A stretch of 50,567 bases of DNA from Streptomyces adustus (lineage in GTDB: Bacteria > Actinomycetota > Actinomycetes > Streptomycetales > Streptomycetaceae), in contig NZ_VJZD01000041.1 of NCBI RefSeq assembly GCF_009377175.1, positions 1 to 50,567 of the forward strand. The letters are read 5' to 3'. Shown here piece by piece: positions 28,123 through 34,984 of the stretch. The translations under genes and the position numbers were made by a program. The notes under the pieces are model-generated. The model saw only the letters and a list, made by a program, of their open reading frames with translations, did not search any database and was not told where the DNA came from. Positions within the stretch are counted from its first letter, which is position 1. The number at the start of each line of letters is the position of its first letter.

Positions 28123-28431
28123 CTACTTCTCGATGATCGCGAGGACGTCGCGAGCCGAGAGGACGAGGTACTCCTCGCCGTTGTACTTCACCTCGGTGCC
28201 GCCGTACTTGCTGTACAGCACGATGTCACCGGTCTTGACGTCGAGCGGAAGACGCTCGCCGTTCTCGAAGCGGCCCGGGCCCACGGCCAGGACGACGCCC
28301 TCCTGGGGCTTCTCCTTGGCAGTGTCCGGGATGACCAGGCCAGAGGCCGTGGTCTGCTCGGCGTCCAGCGGCTGGACCACAATGCGGTCCTCGAGCGGCT
28401 TGATGGCAACCTTGGAGCTGGTGGTCGTCAC
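28123..28431 (-). CDS. groES: Co-chaperonin GroES
   Basis: 102-aa Hsp10, the heptameric lid of the GroEL chamber. Diagnostic segments are [36 protein letters not shown] (the mobile loop is in the middle) and the C-terminal [20 protein letters not shown]. The length is normal. First gene of the operon; two CIRCE operators and a promoter lie 100-170 bp upstream, so it is under HrcA heat-shock repression. Confidence 0.97.
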   Translation of the reverse strand: MTTTSSKVAIKPLEDRIVVQPLDAEQTTASGLVIPDTAKEKPQEGVVLAVGPGRFENGERLPLDVKTGDIVLYSKYGGTEVKYNGEEYLVLSARDVLAIIEK

Positions 28432-28529
28432 GATCCGACCTCCCCCTTCGGAGATCTCACGGGGTTAACTGTCTGAGGTGGCGACCAGGTGGATCCGTCG
28501 TCGCGGGTGCCGGACCTGCCCGTCGCTTG

Positions 28530-28556
28530 TTGGCACTCTCCAGGGGGGAGTGCCAG
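28530..28556. promoter_or_regulatory. CIRCE operator 1 (HrcA site) upstream of groES
   Basis: TTGGCACTC - 9 nt - GAGTGCCAG, the CIRCE inverted repeat with minor changes. It covers the predicted transcription start. Confidence 0.92.
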
Positions 28557-28561
28557 AGCCG

Positions 28562-28591
28562 AGACTATGACCGCGATTAGCACTCGGTCAA
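28562..28591 (-). promoter_or_regulatory. groES promoter
   Basis: Minus-strand TTGACC (28586-28591) and TAGTCT (28562-28567) are 18 bp apart. The -35 lies inside the spacer of the upstream CIRCE and the start point (~28555) inside the downstream one. Confidence 0.75.
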
Positions 28592-28603
28592 GCGGAGTGC
28601 CAA
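28577..28603. promoter_or_regulatory. CIRCE operator 2 (HrcA site) upstream of groES
   Basis: TTAGCACTC - 9 nt - GAGTGCCAA, almost the consensus CIRCE sequence. It overlaps the -35 region. Confidence 0.94.
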
Positions 28604-28682
28604 TTGCGGACGGCGCGGCGCGGTTTTTCGCGTCCGCTCGACGGCGGCGCGGGGTTCGGTGGGCGGTGCGTGCGCGGGCGGA

Positions 28683-29492
28683 CTACAGGTAGTCCTCCAG
28701 CCGAGCCACCGTCAGTCCCTGTTCCTGAATCCGGCGCAGCAGGTGGGTGGTGCGCTTCCCGAGGCTCGGGGCCGGGCTCTCGTCCGGACTGATGGCCACG
28801 ATGTCGCCGGGGAGCAGTCGGTGCGGACCCCAGGCGTACCTCAGGCCGGCCTCGCCCATCGACACCCGCCACAGCACCAACGTCGAGATACCGCACCGGG
28901 CGGCGGCCCGCAGGGTGGCGTGGTCGTACGTCCCGTAGGGCGGCCGGAACAGCCGCGGGCGCAGACCGAAGCGGGACCTGAGCTTCTCCTGCTGCCCGCA
29001 GATCTCCGCGCGCTGGCCGACGTAGGGCAGTCCGCGCAGGGAGGGGTGGTCGAGGGTGTGGTTCTGGAGGCTCGCGCCGACCGAGCGCAGCCGGGCGAAG
29101 TGGTCGTACCCCGGTCCGGCGATGCTGTCGGTGAGAAACATGCTGACCGGGAGCCGCAGTTCGCGGACCATGTCGACGAAGCGCGGGTCGCGTTCGGCCC
29201 CGTCGTCGTAGGTGAGGAAGACGACCCGGTCGTGGGTCCTGACCCGGTCGACCACCGCCGGCAGGCCCGATGCGGTGGCGGTGAGCGGCCGGGCCGCCCG
29301 TCGGGGAGCCTCGGCCAGCGGGGCCGACAGACCCCAATGGCGGTAGGCCTGTTGGGCGCCCGGGCCGTTCGGGTGCACCCGTTGGGCCGCCTTCCTGCCC
29401 AGCCGTTCGATCGGGTCGACGGACTGGGCACAGCCGGTGAGCAGCAGCACGGCCGACGCCAGCACTCCCGCGGTCAGCGCCCGCAGCCTCAC
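28683..29492 (-). CDS. Lipoprotein polysaccharide deacetylase (NodB-type), motif-5 variant
   Basis: 269-aa exported lipoprotein. The signal peptide ends in the lipobox LLTGC with the lipid-modified Cys at 21. The NodB domain shows motif 1 TYDDG, motif 2 HTLDH (zinc His pair) and motif 3 RPPYG. Motif 5, normally L-x-H, reads DIVAISPDES, so the catalytic-site His is missing, unlike in its upstream neighbour (DIVLTHF). The GTG start overlaps the upstream stop as GTGA and has GGAGG 7 nt before it, so translation is coupled. It probably acts on a cell-wall glycan outside the membrane, with reduced or altered chemistry. Confidence 0.88.
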   Translation of the reverse strand: MRLRALTAGVLASAVLLLTGCAQSVDPIERLGRKAAQRVHPNGPGAQQAYRHWGLSAPLAEAPRRAARPLTATASGLPAVVDRVRTHDRVVFLTYDDGAERDPRFVDMVRELRLPVSMFLTDSIAGPGYDHFARLRSVGASLQNHTLDHPSLRGLPYVGQRAEICGQQEKLRSRFGLRPRLFRPPYGTYDHATLRAAARCGISTLVLWRVSMGEAGLRYAWGPHRLLPGDIVAISPDESPAPSLGKRTTHLLRRIQEQGLTVARLEDYL

Positions 29493-30505
29493 AGGTAGTC
29501 CTCCAGGCGGGCCACCGCGTACCCCTTGTCGGTCACCTTCCTCAGGAACCGGCGGATCATGTCGGGCATGGTGCCGTGCCATTCGGACCGGCCCCGGAAG
29601 TGGGTCAGGACGATGTCGCCGGGGTGCAGGTCCTGGTCCGACTCGCGGTACTCCCAGTGGTCGACGAAGACCTCCTCGTCCCAGATCGGGGCGTACTTGA
29701 TGCCGCAGGCCTTCGCGGCGACCAGGGTGTCGTGGTTGTAGTTGCCGTAGGGCGGACGGAAGACGGTCGGGCGCCTGCCGTACTGACGCTCGATCACGTC
29801 CTGCATGCCGCAGATCTCCCGCTTCTGCTCCTCGTACGACAGTCCGGGCAGGTAGGGGTGGTGCAGGGTGTGGTTGTTCAGGACCACCCCGTTGCGCTGC
29901 ATCTTCCTGAAAAAGCCGTAGTCGTCCTTGATCAGGTAGTCGCTGAGGAAGGCGGTGTACGGGATCTTCAGTTCGCTCATCATGCGCAGGAACGTCGGGT
30001 CCTTCTCGGCACCGTCGTCGACGGTGAGGAAAACGATCTTCTTCTTGGTGGGGATCGTGGTGAAGACCGGGGGCAGGTCCTGCTCCTCCTGGCCGGCGAC
30101 CTCGAAGCCGTCGCGTGCGGTGATCCGCGGCTTCCTCGCGGGGGGCGACGGGGGCGTCAGCGGGACCCGGGCCAGGCCCCAGCGCCGGGCCGCGGCCACC
30201 CGCGCCGCGTGCGCGGCACGCAGCCGGCCCGCGTAGGCGTCGAGGGCGCGGGCTGGGGGCGCCTGGAGCCCGGGCGGTTGCCCGGGGGCCGGGTGCACCC
30301 GAGCGGCCTCACCGCCCTGCGCGCAGCCCGAGGCGACGGCGGCGACGGCGAGCACGGCGATACCGGCGCGGATCCGGGAGGCCCGGCAGGCGCCGGAGAC
30401 CCGGCGGGCGCGGGTGACCCGGCAGGCGCGGGAGACCCGAGAGATCCGGGAGCTTTTCAAAGTACGAACAAAACCACTTTTTTCATCTTGTACGACTACT
30501 CGCAT
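29489..30505 (-). CDS. Lipoprotein polysaccharide deacetylase (NodB-type)
   Basis: 338-aa exported protein. The NodB motifs are complete: TVDDG, HTLHH, RPPYG and the motif-5 His in DIVLTHF. The lipobox VASGC puts the lipidated Cys at 61, far from the start, because an unusual basic segment (residues ~20-46, rich in Arg, Ser, Val and Cys) comes first and is encoded by an 18-bp tandem repeat. ATG at 30505 has GGGAGG upstream; the alternative starts (for example TTG near residue 16) lack a ribosome site. It ends VARLEDYL, as does its coupled downstream paralogue, so the pair arose by duplication. Predicted to de-N-acetylate a cell-wall glycan. Confidence 0.88.
   Translation of the reverse strand: MRVVVQDEKSGFVRTLKSSRISRVSRACRVTRARRVSGACRASRIRAGIAVLAVAAVASGCAQGGEAARVHPAPGQPPGLQAPPARALDAYAGRLRAAHAARVAAARRWGLARVPLTPPSPPARKPRITARDGFEVAGQEEQDLPPVFTTIPTKKKIVFLTVDDGAEKDPTFLRMMSELKIPYTAFLSDYLIKDDYGFFRKMQRNGVVLNNHTLHHPYLPGLSYEEQKREICGMQDVIERQYGRRPTVFRPPYGNYNHDTLVAAKACGIKYAPIWDEEVFVDHWEYRESDQDLHPGDIVLTHFRGRSEWHGTMPDMIRRFLRKVTDKGYAVARLEDYL
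30383..30454. repeat. 18-bp tandem repeat inside the deacetylase N-terminus
   Basis: Four 18-bp units (30383, 30401, 30419, 30437), in frame, encoding a basic 6-residue repeat (VSRACR-type). The DNA from 30455 to 30500 beside it is unusually rich in A+T for a coding region here. Confidence 0.75.
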
Positions 30506-30595
30506 GTTGCCGGATCCTCCCAGGCCACGGCCGCCGCCCCGGCCCGACACCGCCACCGGAGGCGCGCCGTCCACCGACTGGCCCACAATGAGCCG

Positions 30596-31756
30596 GTGAA
30601 CGACCTGCACGCCCTCCTCACGCCCGAAGGCCGCGCCCTCCTCCACGAGGTCCGCGACACCGCCCCGGCCGACGAACTCGCCGTCGCCACCCGGCTCCGC
30701 CGCGAGCACCCCGCCGACCTGGTGTCGGCGGCACTCGGCCAGGCACGGCTGCGGCAGCGGGCGGCGGCGAAGTTCGCGGCCGAGGACGCGCAGCGGATGT
30801 TCTTCACGCCCAACGGGGTGGAGCAGTCCACCCGGGCGACCGTGGCCGGCCATCGCGCGCGGCGGTTCGAGGAGCTCGGCGTGACCTCGGTCGCGGACCT
30901 GTGCTGCGGCATCGGCGGCGACGCCATCGCGCTCGCCCGGGCCGGCATCCGGGTCCTGGCCGTGGACCGCGACCCGCTGACGGCGGCCGTGGCGCGCGCG
31001 AACGCCGACGCGCTGGGGCTCGCCGAGCTGATCGAGGTGCGGGAGGCGGACGTCACGGAGGTGGACGTGTCGTCGTACGACGCCGTCTTCGTGGATCCGG
31101 CGCGCCGGGGCGGACGCGGCCGCATCTTCGATCCGGAGGCGTACTCGCCGCCGCTGTCCTGGGCGGTGCGGACGGCCCTTTCGGCCCCGCGTGCCGCGCT
31201 GAAGGTCGCGCCCGGCATTCCGCACGAGGCGGTGCCCGCCGAGGCGGAGGCCGAGTGGACCTCGGACGGCGGTGACGTGAAGGAGGCGGTGCTGTGGTTC
31301 GGGACGGACCCGGGGGCGGTGCGCGCCACCCTGCTGCCCGGCCCGCGCACCCTGCTCTCCCGCGGCCTGCCCGATCCCGAGGTCCGTTCCGTCGGACGCT
31401 ACTTGTACGAGCCCGACGGCGCCGTCATCCGTGCCCATCTGGTGGCCGAGGTGGCCGAGGAGGTCGGCGGCGGCCTCGTCGACGAGACGATCGCGTACGT
31501 GACGTCGGACGAACTGCGCCCGACCGTGTACGCCTCGGCGTACGAGATCACCGACCAGCTCCACTTCAGCGTCAAGCGGCTGAAGGCGCTGCTGCGGGAG
31601 CGTGAGGTCGGGGTGCTGACCGTCAAGAAGCGCGGGTCGGCGGTGGAACCGGAGGAACTGCGGCGCAAGGTCAAGCCGCAGGGGCCGAACGCTGCGACGG
31701 TGTTCCTCACGCGGGTGGCGGGCGCGCCGACGATGCTGATCGGCCGTCCGGCCTAG
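30596..31756 (+). CDS. Class I SAM-dependent methyltransferase with THUMP-like C-terminus
   Basis: 386-aa protein. The Rossmann methyltransferase core has motif I DLCCGIGGDAIALARAG near residue 100 and VDPARRGGRG near residue 165, in the place of the catalytic motif of RNA methyltransferases. The C-terminal ~80 residues (LHFSVKRLKALLREREVGVLTVKKRGSAV...) form the THUMP-like RNA-binding domain found in this actinobacterial family. The likely substrate is a structured RNA; the position modified is unknown. GTG at 30596 is chosen because similarity begins there; a CACAAT hexamer lies 6 nt before it and no good ribosome site is present. Confidence 0.82.
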   Translation: MNDLHALLTPEGRALLHEVRDTAPADELAVATRLRREHPADLVSAALGQARLRQRAAAKFAAEDAQRMFFTPNGVEQSTRATVAGHRARRFEELGVTSVADLCCGIGGDAIALARAGIRVLAVDRDPLTAAVARANADALGLAELIEVREADVTEVDVSSYDAVFVDPARRGGRGRIFDPEAYSPPLSWAVRTALSAPRAALKVAPGIPHEAVPAEAEAEWTSDGGDVKEAVLWFGTDPGAVRATLLPGPRTLLSRGLPDPEVRSVGRYLYEPDGAVIRAHLVAEVAEEVGGGLVDETIAYVTSDELRPTVYASAYEITDQLHFSVKRLKALLREREVGVLTVKKRGSAVEPEELRRKVKPQGPNAATVFLTRVAGAPTMLIGRPA

Positions 31757-31800
31757 GGCCTGCCCTGGGGGGCGCTTCCGGCGGCGTGGGCCTGCGGCCG

Positions 31801-31852
31801 GGTGCGGGTCCGTCGTGGCCGGGCGCGCAGTTCCCCGCGCCCCTTCAGGGCA
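31801..31852. repeat. Streptomyces dispersed intergenic repeat
   Basis: Contains CGCGCAGTTCCCCGCGCCCC, a word I recognise as the core of an element repeated many times between genes in Streptomyces genomes. It sits between convergent genes. Confidence 0.6.
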
Positions 31853-31928
31853 CTGTCCACCTCAGGGCGTTGTCCACCTCAGGGCGTTGTCCACTTCAGG
31901 GCGCTGTCCGCCTCAGGGCGTTGTGCCG
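31845..31928. repeat. Tandem 17-bp repeat, five copies, abutting a sigma-factor stop codon
   Basis: Units of TCAGGGCGTTGTCCACC or close variants begin at 31845, 31862, 31879, 31896 and 31913. The next TCAGG (31929) supplies the stop codon of the ECF42 sigma gene. Confidence 0.85.
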
Positions 31929-33191
31929 TCAGGATGTGGGGCTGTCCGCTCGTCGTCGTAGCAGCCGTCTTTCCCGTTCGTTGCGTGCGAGGGCGGCCGC
32001 CCGTGCGAACTCCGTCCGTGCCTCCGTCGTGCGGCCCAGCCGTGCCAGCAGGTCCCCCCGGACGCTCGGCAGCAGGTGGTAGTCCCGCAGGGCGGGTTCG
32101 GCGGCCAGGGCGTCGACGATCTCCAGGGCCGGGGCCGGGCCGTCCGCCATCGACACGGCCACCGCGCGGTTGAGCTCGACGACCGGGGAGGGGGCGCGGA
32201 CGGCGAGCAGGCCGTACAGGGTCGCGATGGCCCGCCAGTCGGTGTCCTCGTAGGTGTGGGCGTGGGCGTGGCAGGCGGCGATCGTGGCCTGGAGGACGTA
32301 CGGGCCGGGGACGCCGGTGGCGACGGCGTCGGCCCGGGCGAGGGCGTCGACACCGCGGGCGAGGAGCATGCGGTTCCAGCGGCGGCGGTTCTGGTCCTTG
32401 AGCAGGATCGGCTCGCCGTCGGGGCCGGTGCGGGAGGCGGTGCGGGAGGCCTGGAACTCCAGCAGGGAGGCGAGGCCGTGCGCCTCCGGCTCCTTGGGCA
32501 TCAGCGCCGCGAGCTGCCGGGCGAGCCGCAGGGCGTCCTCGCACAGCGCCGGGCGCAGCCAGTCGTCCCCGGTGGTGGCCGCGTACCCCTCGTTGAAGAT
32601 CAGGTAGATGACGTCGAGGACCGAGCCGAGGCGGGCCTCGCGGTCGGGGCCGCTCGGCACCTCGAAGGCGACGTTCCGGGTGGCGAGGGTCCGTTTGGCG
32701 CGGACGATGCGCTGGGCGACCGTCGGCTCCGGGGTGAGGAAGGCGCGGGCGATCTCGGCCGTGCTCAGCCCGCCGAGCAGGCGCAGGGTGAGGGCGGTGC
32801 GGGCCTCGGCGGACAGCACCGGGTGGCAGGCGGTGAAGACCAGCCGGAGCAGGTCGTCGTCGATGCCGTCCGGATCGGCCGGCTCCTGCGCCGGCACCGT
32901 GGTCTCCAGGTCGCGGCCGATCTCCGCGAGCTTGCGGGCGTAGTTCTCCCGGCGGCGGACCAGGTCGACGGCACGGCGGCGGGCGGTGGTCACGAGCCAG
33001 GCGCCCGGGTTGTCGGGCACCCCGTCCCGCGGCCACTGCTCCAGTGCCGCGACCAGGGCGTCCTGGGCCAGCTCCTCCGCGATGCCGATGTCCCGCACGA
33101 TCCGGGTGGCGGCAGCGATGACGCGGGGGGACTCCAGACGGAAGACGGTCTCGATGGCGCCGCGCGGGTCGGCGGGGGGTTGCGAGCTCAC
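31929..33191 (-). CDS. ECF42-type sigma factor with C-terminal TPR-like extension
   Basis: 420-aa ECF sigma factor, about twice the usual length. Region 2 (RIVRDIGIAEELAQDALVAALEQW), region 4 (LTLRLLGGLSTAEIARAFL) and a ~230-residue helical C-terminal extension (GDDWLRPALCEDALRLARQL ... LPSVRGDLLARLGRTTEARTEFARAAAL) define group ECF42, which has no classical anti-sigma and is regulated through the extension. It lies 49 bp downstream of the DGPF protein that accompanies this group. GTG at 33191 follows a G-rich stretch. Stop codon is part of a 17-bp tandem repeat. Confidence 0.92.
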   Translation of the reverse strand: MSSQPPADPRGAIETVFRLESPRVIAAATRIVRDIGIAEELAQDALVAALEQWPRDGVPDNPGAWLVTTARRRAVDLVRRRENYARKLAEIGRDLETTVPAQEPADPDGIDDDLLRLVFTACHPVLSAEARTALTLRLLGGLSTAEIARAFLTPEPTVAQRIVRAKRTLATRNVAFEVPSGPDREARLGSVLDVIYLIFNEGYAATTGDDWLRPALCEDALRLARQLAALMPKEPEAHGLASLLEFQASRTASRTGPDGEPILLKDQNRRRWNRMLLARGVDALARADAVATGVPGPYVLQATIAACHAHAHTYEDTDWRAIATLYGLLAVRAPSPVVELNRAVAVSMADGPAPALEIVDALAAEPALRDYHLLPSVRGDLLARLGRTTEARTEFARAAALARNERERRLLRRRADSPTS

Positions 33192-33240
33192 AACCCCCCA
33201 TCGAACACCTCCGCACTGACAGCGACTAGCGAGGAACCGC

Positions 33241-33597
33241 TCAGCCCTCGGCGATCTCGCGCACCTCGCAGGTCACCGTCCAGAAGTCCTCGTGCACCTT
33301 CAGGAAGCGCTTGGTCCACTCCACGGCCTCGGCCATGTCCTTGCACTGCATGATGGCGTAGCCGCCGACAACCTCCTTGGCCTCGGTGAAGGGCCCGTCG
33401 GTCACGGACAGCTCCCCGCCCGCGTAGTGGACGCGCTTGCCCTGCGCGCTGGGCGTCAGGCCCTCGGTCTGGAGCATGACGCCGGCCTTGGTGATCTCCT
33501 CGATCAGTTCACCCATCCGCTGCATCAGCTCGGGGCTGGGTCCCTCGGCGGGCGCGGTGGCTTCGTCGATCTGCACGAGCGACAGGTAGCGGGGCAT
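33241..33597 (-). CDS. DGPF-motif YCII-related protein, ECF42 partner
   Basis: 118-aa small protein of the YciI/DGPF family: MPRYLSLVQIDE..., then the name-giving TDGPFTEAKEVVGGYAIMQ. These dimeric ferredoxin-like proteins are encoded next to ECF42 sigma factors and are their usual target genes. AGGAG is 5 nt before the ATG. A predicted ECF42 promoter lies 80-106 bp upstream, so the gene and the sigma factor behind it should form an autoregulated pair. Confidence 0.92.
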   Translation of the reverse strand: MPRYLSLVQIDEATAPAEGPSPELMQRMGELIEEITKAGVMLQTEGLTPSAQGKRVHYAGGELSVTDGPFTEAKEVVGGYAIMQCKDMAEAVEWTKRFLKVHEDFWTVTCEVREIAEG

Positions 33598-33676
33598 GGT
33601 GACTCCTCACGGTGGTGGGCGACCCGTACGGCGCCGAGTCTCCCGGGCGGGGTCCTTCCCCGCCTCTCACCTGTGC

Positions 33677-33703
33677 GTCGAACAGGGGACGGCCGGATCG
33701 ACA
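33677..33703 (-). promoter_or_regulatory. Predicted ECF42-dependent promoter of the DGPF gene
   Basis: Minus strand TGTCGA (33698-33703), 17-bp spacer, CGAC (33677-33680). This matches the ECF42 target motif as I recall it (TGTCGA at -35 and a CGA-type -10). Confidence 0.65.
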
Positions 33704-33780
33704 CGGTCGCCGAGATTCTTCGAGGAATTCTCTCCGGGGCGTGTTTCCGCAGGTCATAGGCCTGCTCCGAACGAGGTGCC

Positions 33781-34854
33781 CTATCGCAGGGACTCCCACA
33801 GCTCGCTCGCCGCCGGTTCCCGGGCCACCACCCGGTTGGGATCCGACGGGGCGGTCACCACCGGCATCATCACCGTCTCGACCCGGTCTGCCGCCAGGCC
33901 CTTCAGGCTCTCGCCCAGGTCGGTGAGTTCGCCCAGCGAGTCGAGTCCGGTGTCGGTGGTCAGGCTGCCGGTGACGGCGTCGGCTACCCCGTAGAGCTGG
34001 GTGGGGTCGGTCAGCAGGTCGATCGAGGCGATCTGCTCCAGCAGCGCCTTCACCAGCTTCTGCTGGAGGCCGATGCGGCCGAGGTCGCTGCCGTCGCCTA
34101 TGCCGTGCCGGGTGCGGGCCAGGGCGAGGGCCTGCTTGCCGTCCAGGTGGTGGGTGCCCGCCGCGAGGTGCAGATGGCTGTCGTCGTCGTCGATGTCCTC
34201 GTCGGTGGTGACGGTGACCCCGCCGAGCGCGTTCACCAGTTTCGCGAAGCCGGAGAAGTCGATCTCGATGTAGTGGTCCATCCGTACGCCGGTGATCGAC
34301 TCGACGGTCTTCACCGCGCAGACCGGACCGCCCACCGCGTACGCGCTGTTGAACATCGCGCCGTAGGCCACCGCCGTCGAGCGCCCCGACGACAGCGGGC
34401 AGGGCGGACGGGTGACGAGGGTGTCGCGCGGGATGCTGACCACGGTGGCCGTGGTGCGCCCCGCGTCGAGGTGCACGACCATCGCCGTGTCGGAGCGGGC
34501 GCCGGAACTGCTGCCGCCGCCGAGTTCCCGGTTCTCGGCGCCGCTGCGCGAGTCCGATCCCAGCACGAGGATGTTCAGCGCCCCGGTCGGCGGCGCGGAG
34601 GCGGTGGCCGAGGGGGACGCCGACCCGTCGGGCGTGGGCGTGGCCACCGCCCTGGCCGGGCGGTCGTCGCCGAGCGCGCTGTTGATGTCGACGCTCTTGA
34701 TGTTGTTGTTCAGGTGCCAGTAGACCCAGCCCGTCGCCGCGACGCCGAGCACCAGGGCGCCCGCGAGGGTGAGGCCGGCGGCTCTCAGGACGATCGACCG
34801 CCGGCCTCCGCGTCTGCCCCTGTCCCAGTCCTGTTTCTCGTCGTGTCCGGTCAC
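33781..34854 (-). CDS. LytR-CpsA-Psr (LCP) family cell-wall ligase
   Basis: 357-aa membrane-anchored protein. An N-terminal Arg-rich cytoplasmic tail (to ~20), one membrane helix (about 23-45, LRAAGLTLAGALVLGVAATGWVYW), a Thr/Pro/Ser/Ala linker and an extracytoplasmic LCP domain are visible. LCP signatures are NILVLGSDSR, SDTAMVVHLD, VSIPRDT and the ALALARTRHG(I)GDGSDLGRIGLQQKLV block. Such enzymes attach teichoic-acid-type polymers or other glycans to peptidoglycan from polyprenyl carriers. GTG at 34854 follows TACGTT by 7 nt; an inverted repeat overlaps this hexamer. Confidence 0.92.
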   Translation of the reverse strand: MTGHDEKQDWDRGRRGGRRSIVLRAAGLTLAGALVLGVAATGWVYWHLNNNIKSVDINSALGDDRPARAVATPTPDGSASPSATASAPPTGALNILVLGSDSRSGAENRELGGGSSSGARSDTAMVVHLDAGRTTATVVSIPRDTLVTRPPCPLSSGRSTAVAYGAMFNSAYAVGGPVCAVKTVESITGVRMDHYIEIDFSGFAKLVNALGGVTVTTDEDIDDDDSHLHLAAGTHHLDGKQALALARTRHGIGDGSDLGRIGLQQKLVKALLEQIASIDLLTDPTQLYGVADAVTGSLTTDTGLDSLGELTDLGESLKGLAADRVETVMMPVVTAPSDPNRVVAREPAASELWESLR

Positions 34855-34861
34855 GCAGAGG

Positions 34862-34916
34862 AACGTAAGTCCGAATTATTACAACGGACTTGCCTGGGGC
34901 CGTTTTCTTCAGAAAA
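34862..34916. promoter_or_regulatory. Promoter and inverted repeats upstream of the LCP gene
   Basis: Minus-strand TACGTT (34862-34867) ends 7 nt before the GTG. AAGTCCG / CGGACTT arms (34867-34873 and 34885-34891) flank 11 nt, touching the -10. Beyond it TTTTCT-TC-AGAAAA (34903-34916) is an AT-rich palindrome, and a third TTTTCT half-site follows at 34923-34928. Candidate operators. Confidence 0.5.
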
Positions 34917-34984
34917 TCTCACTTTTCTCAGGACGAACTCAGCACAGTCTTGAATCCAGCGCAGTCCCGCAACCCGGAGCGGCC

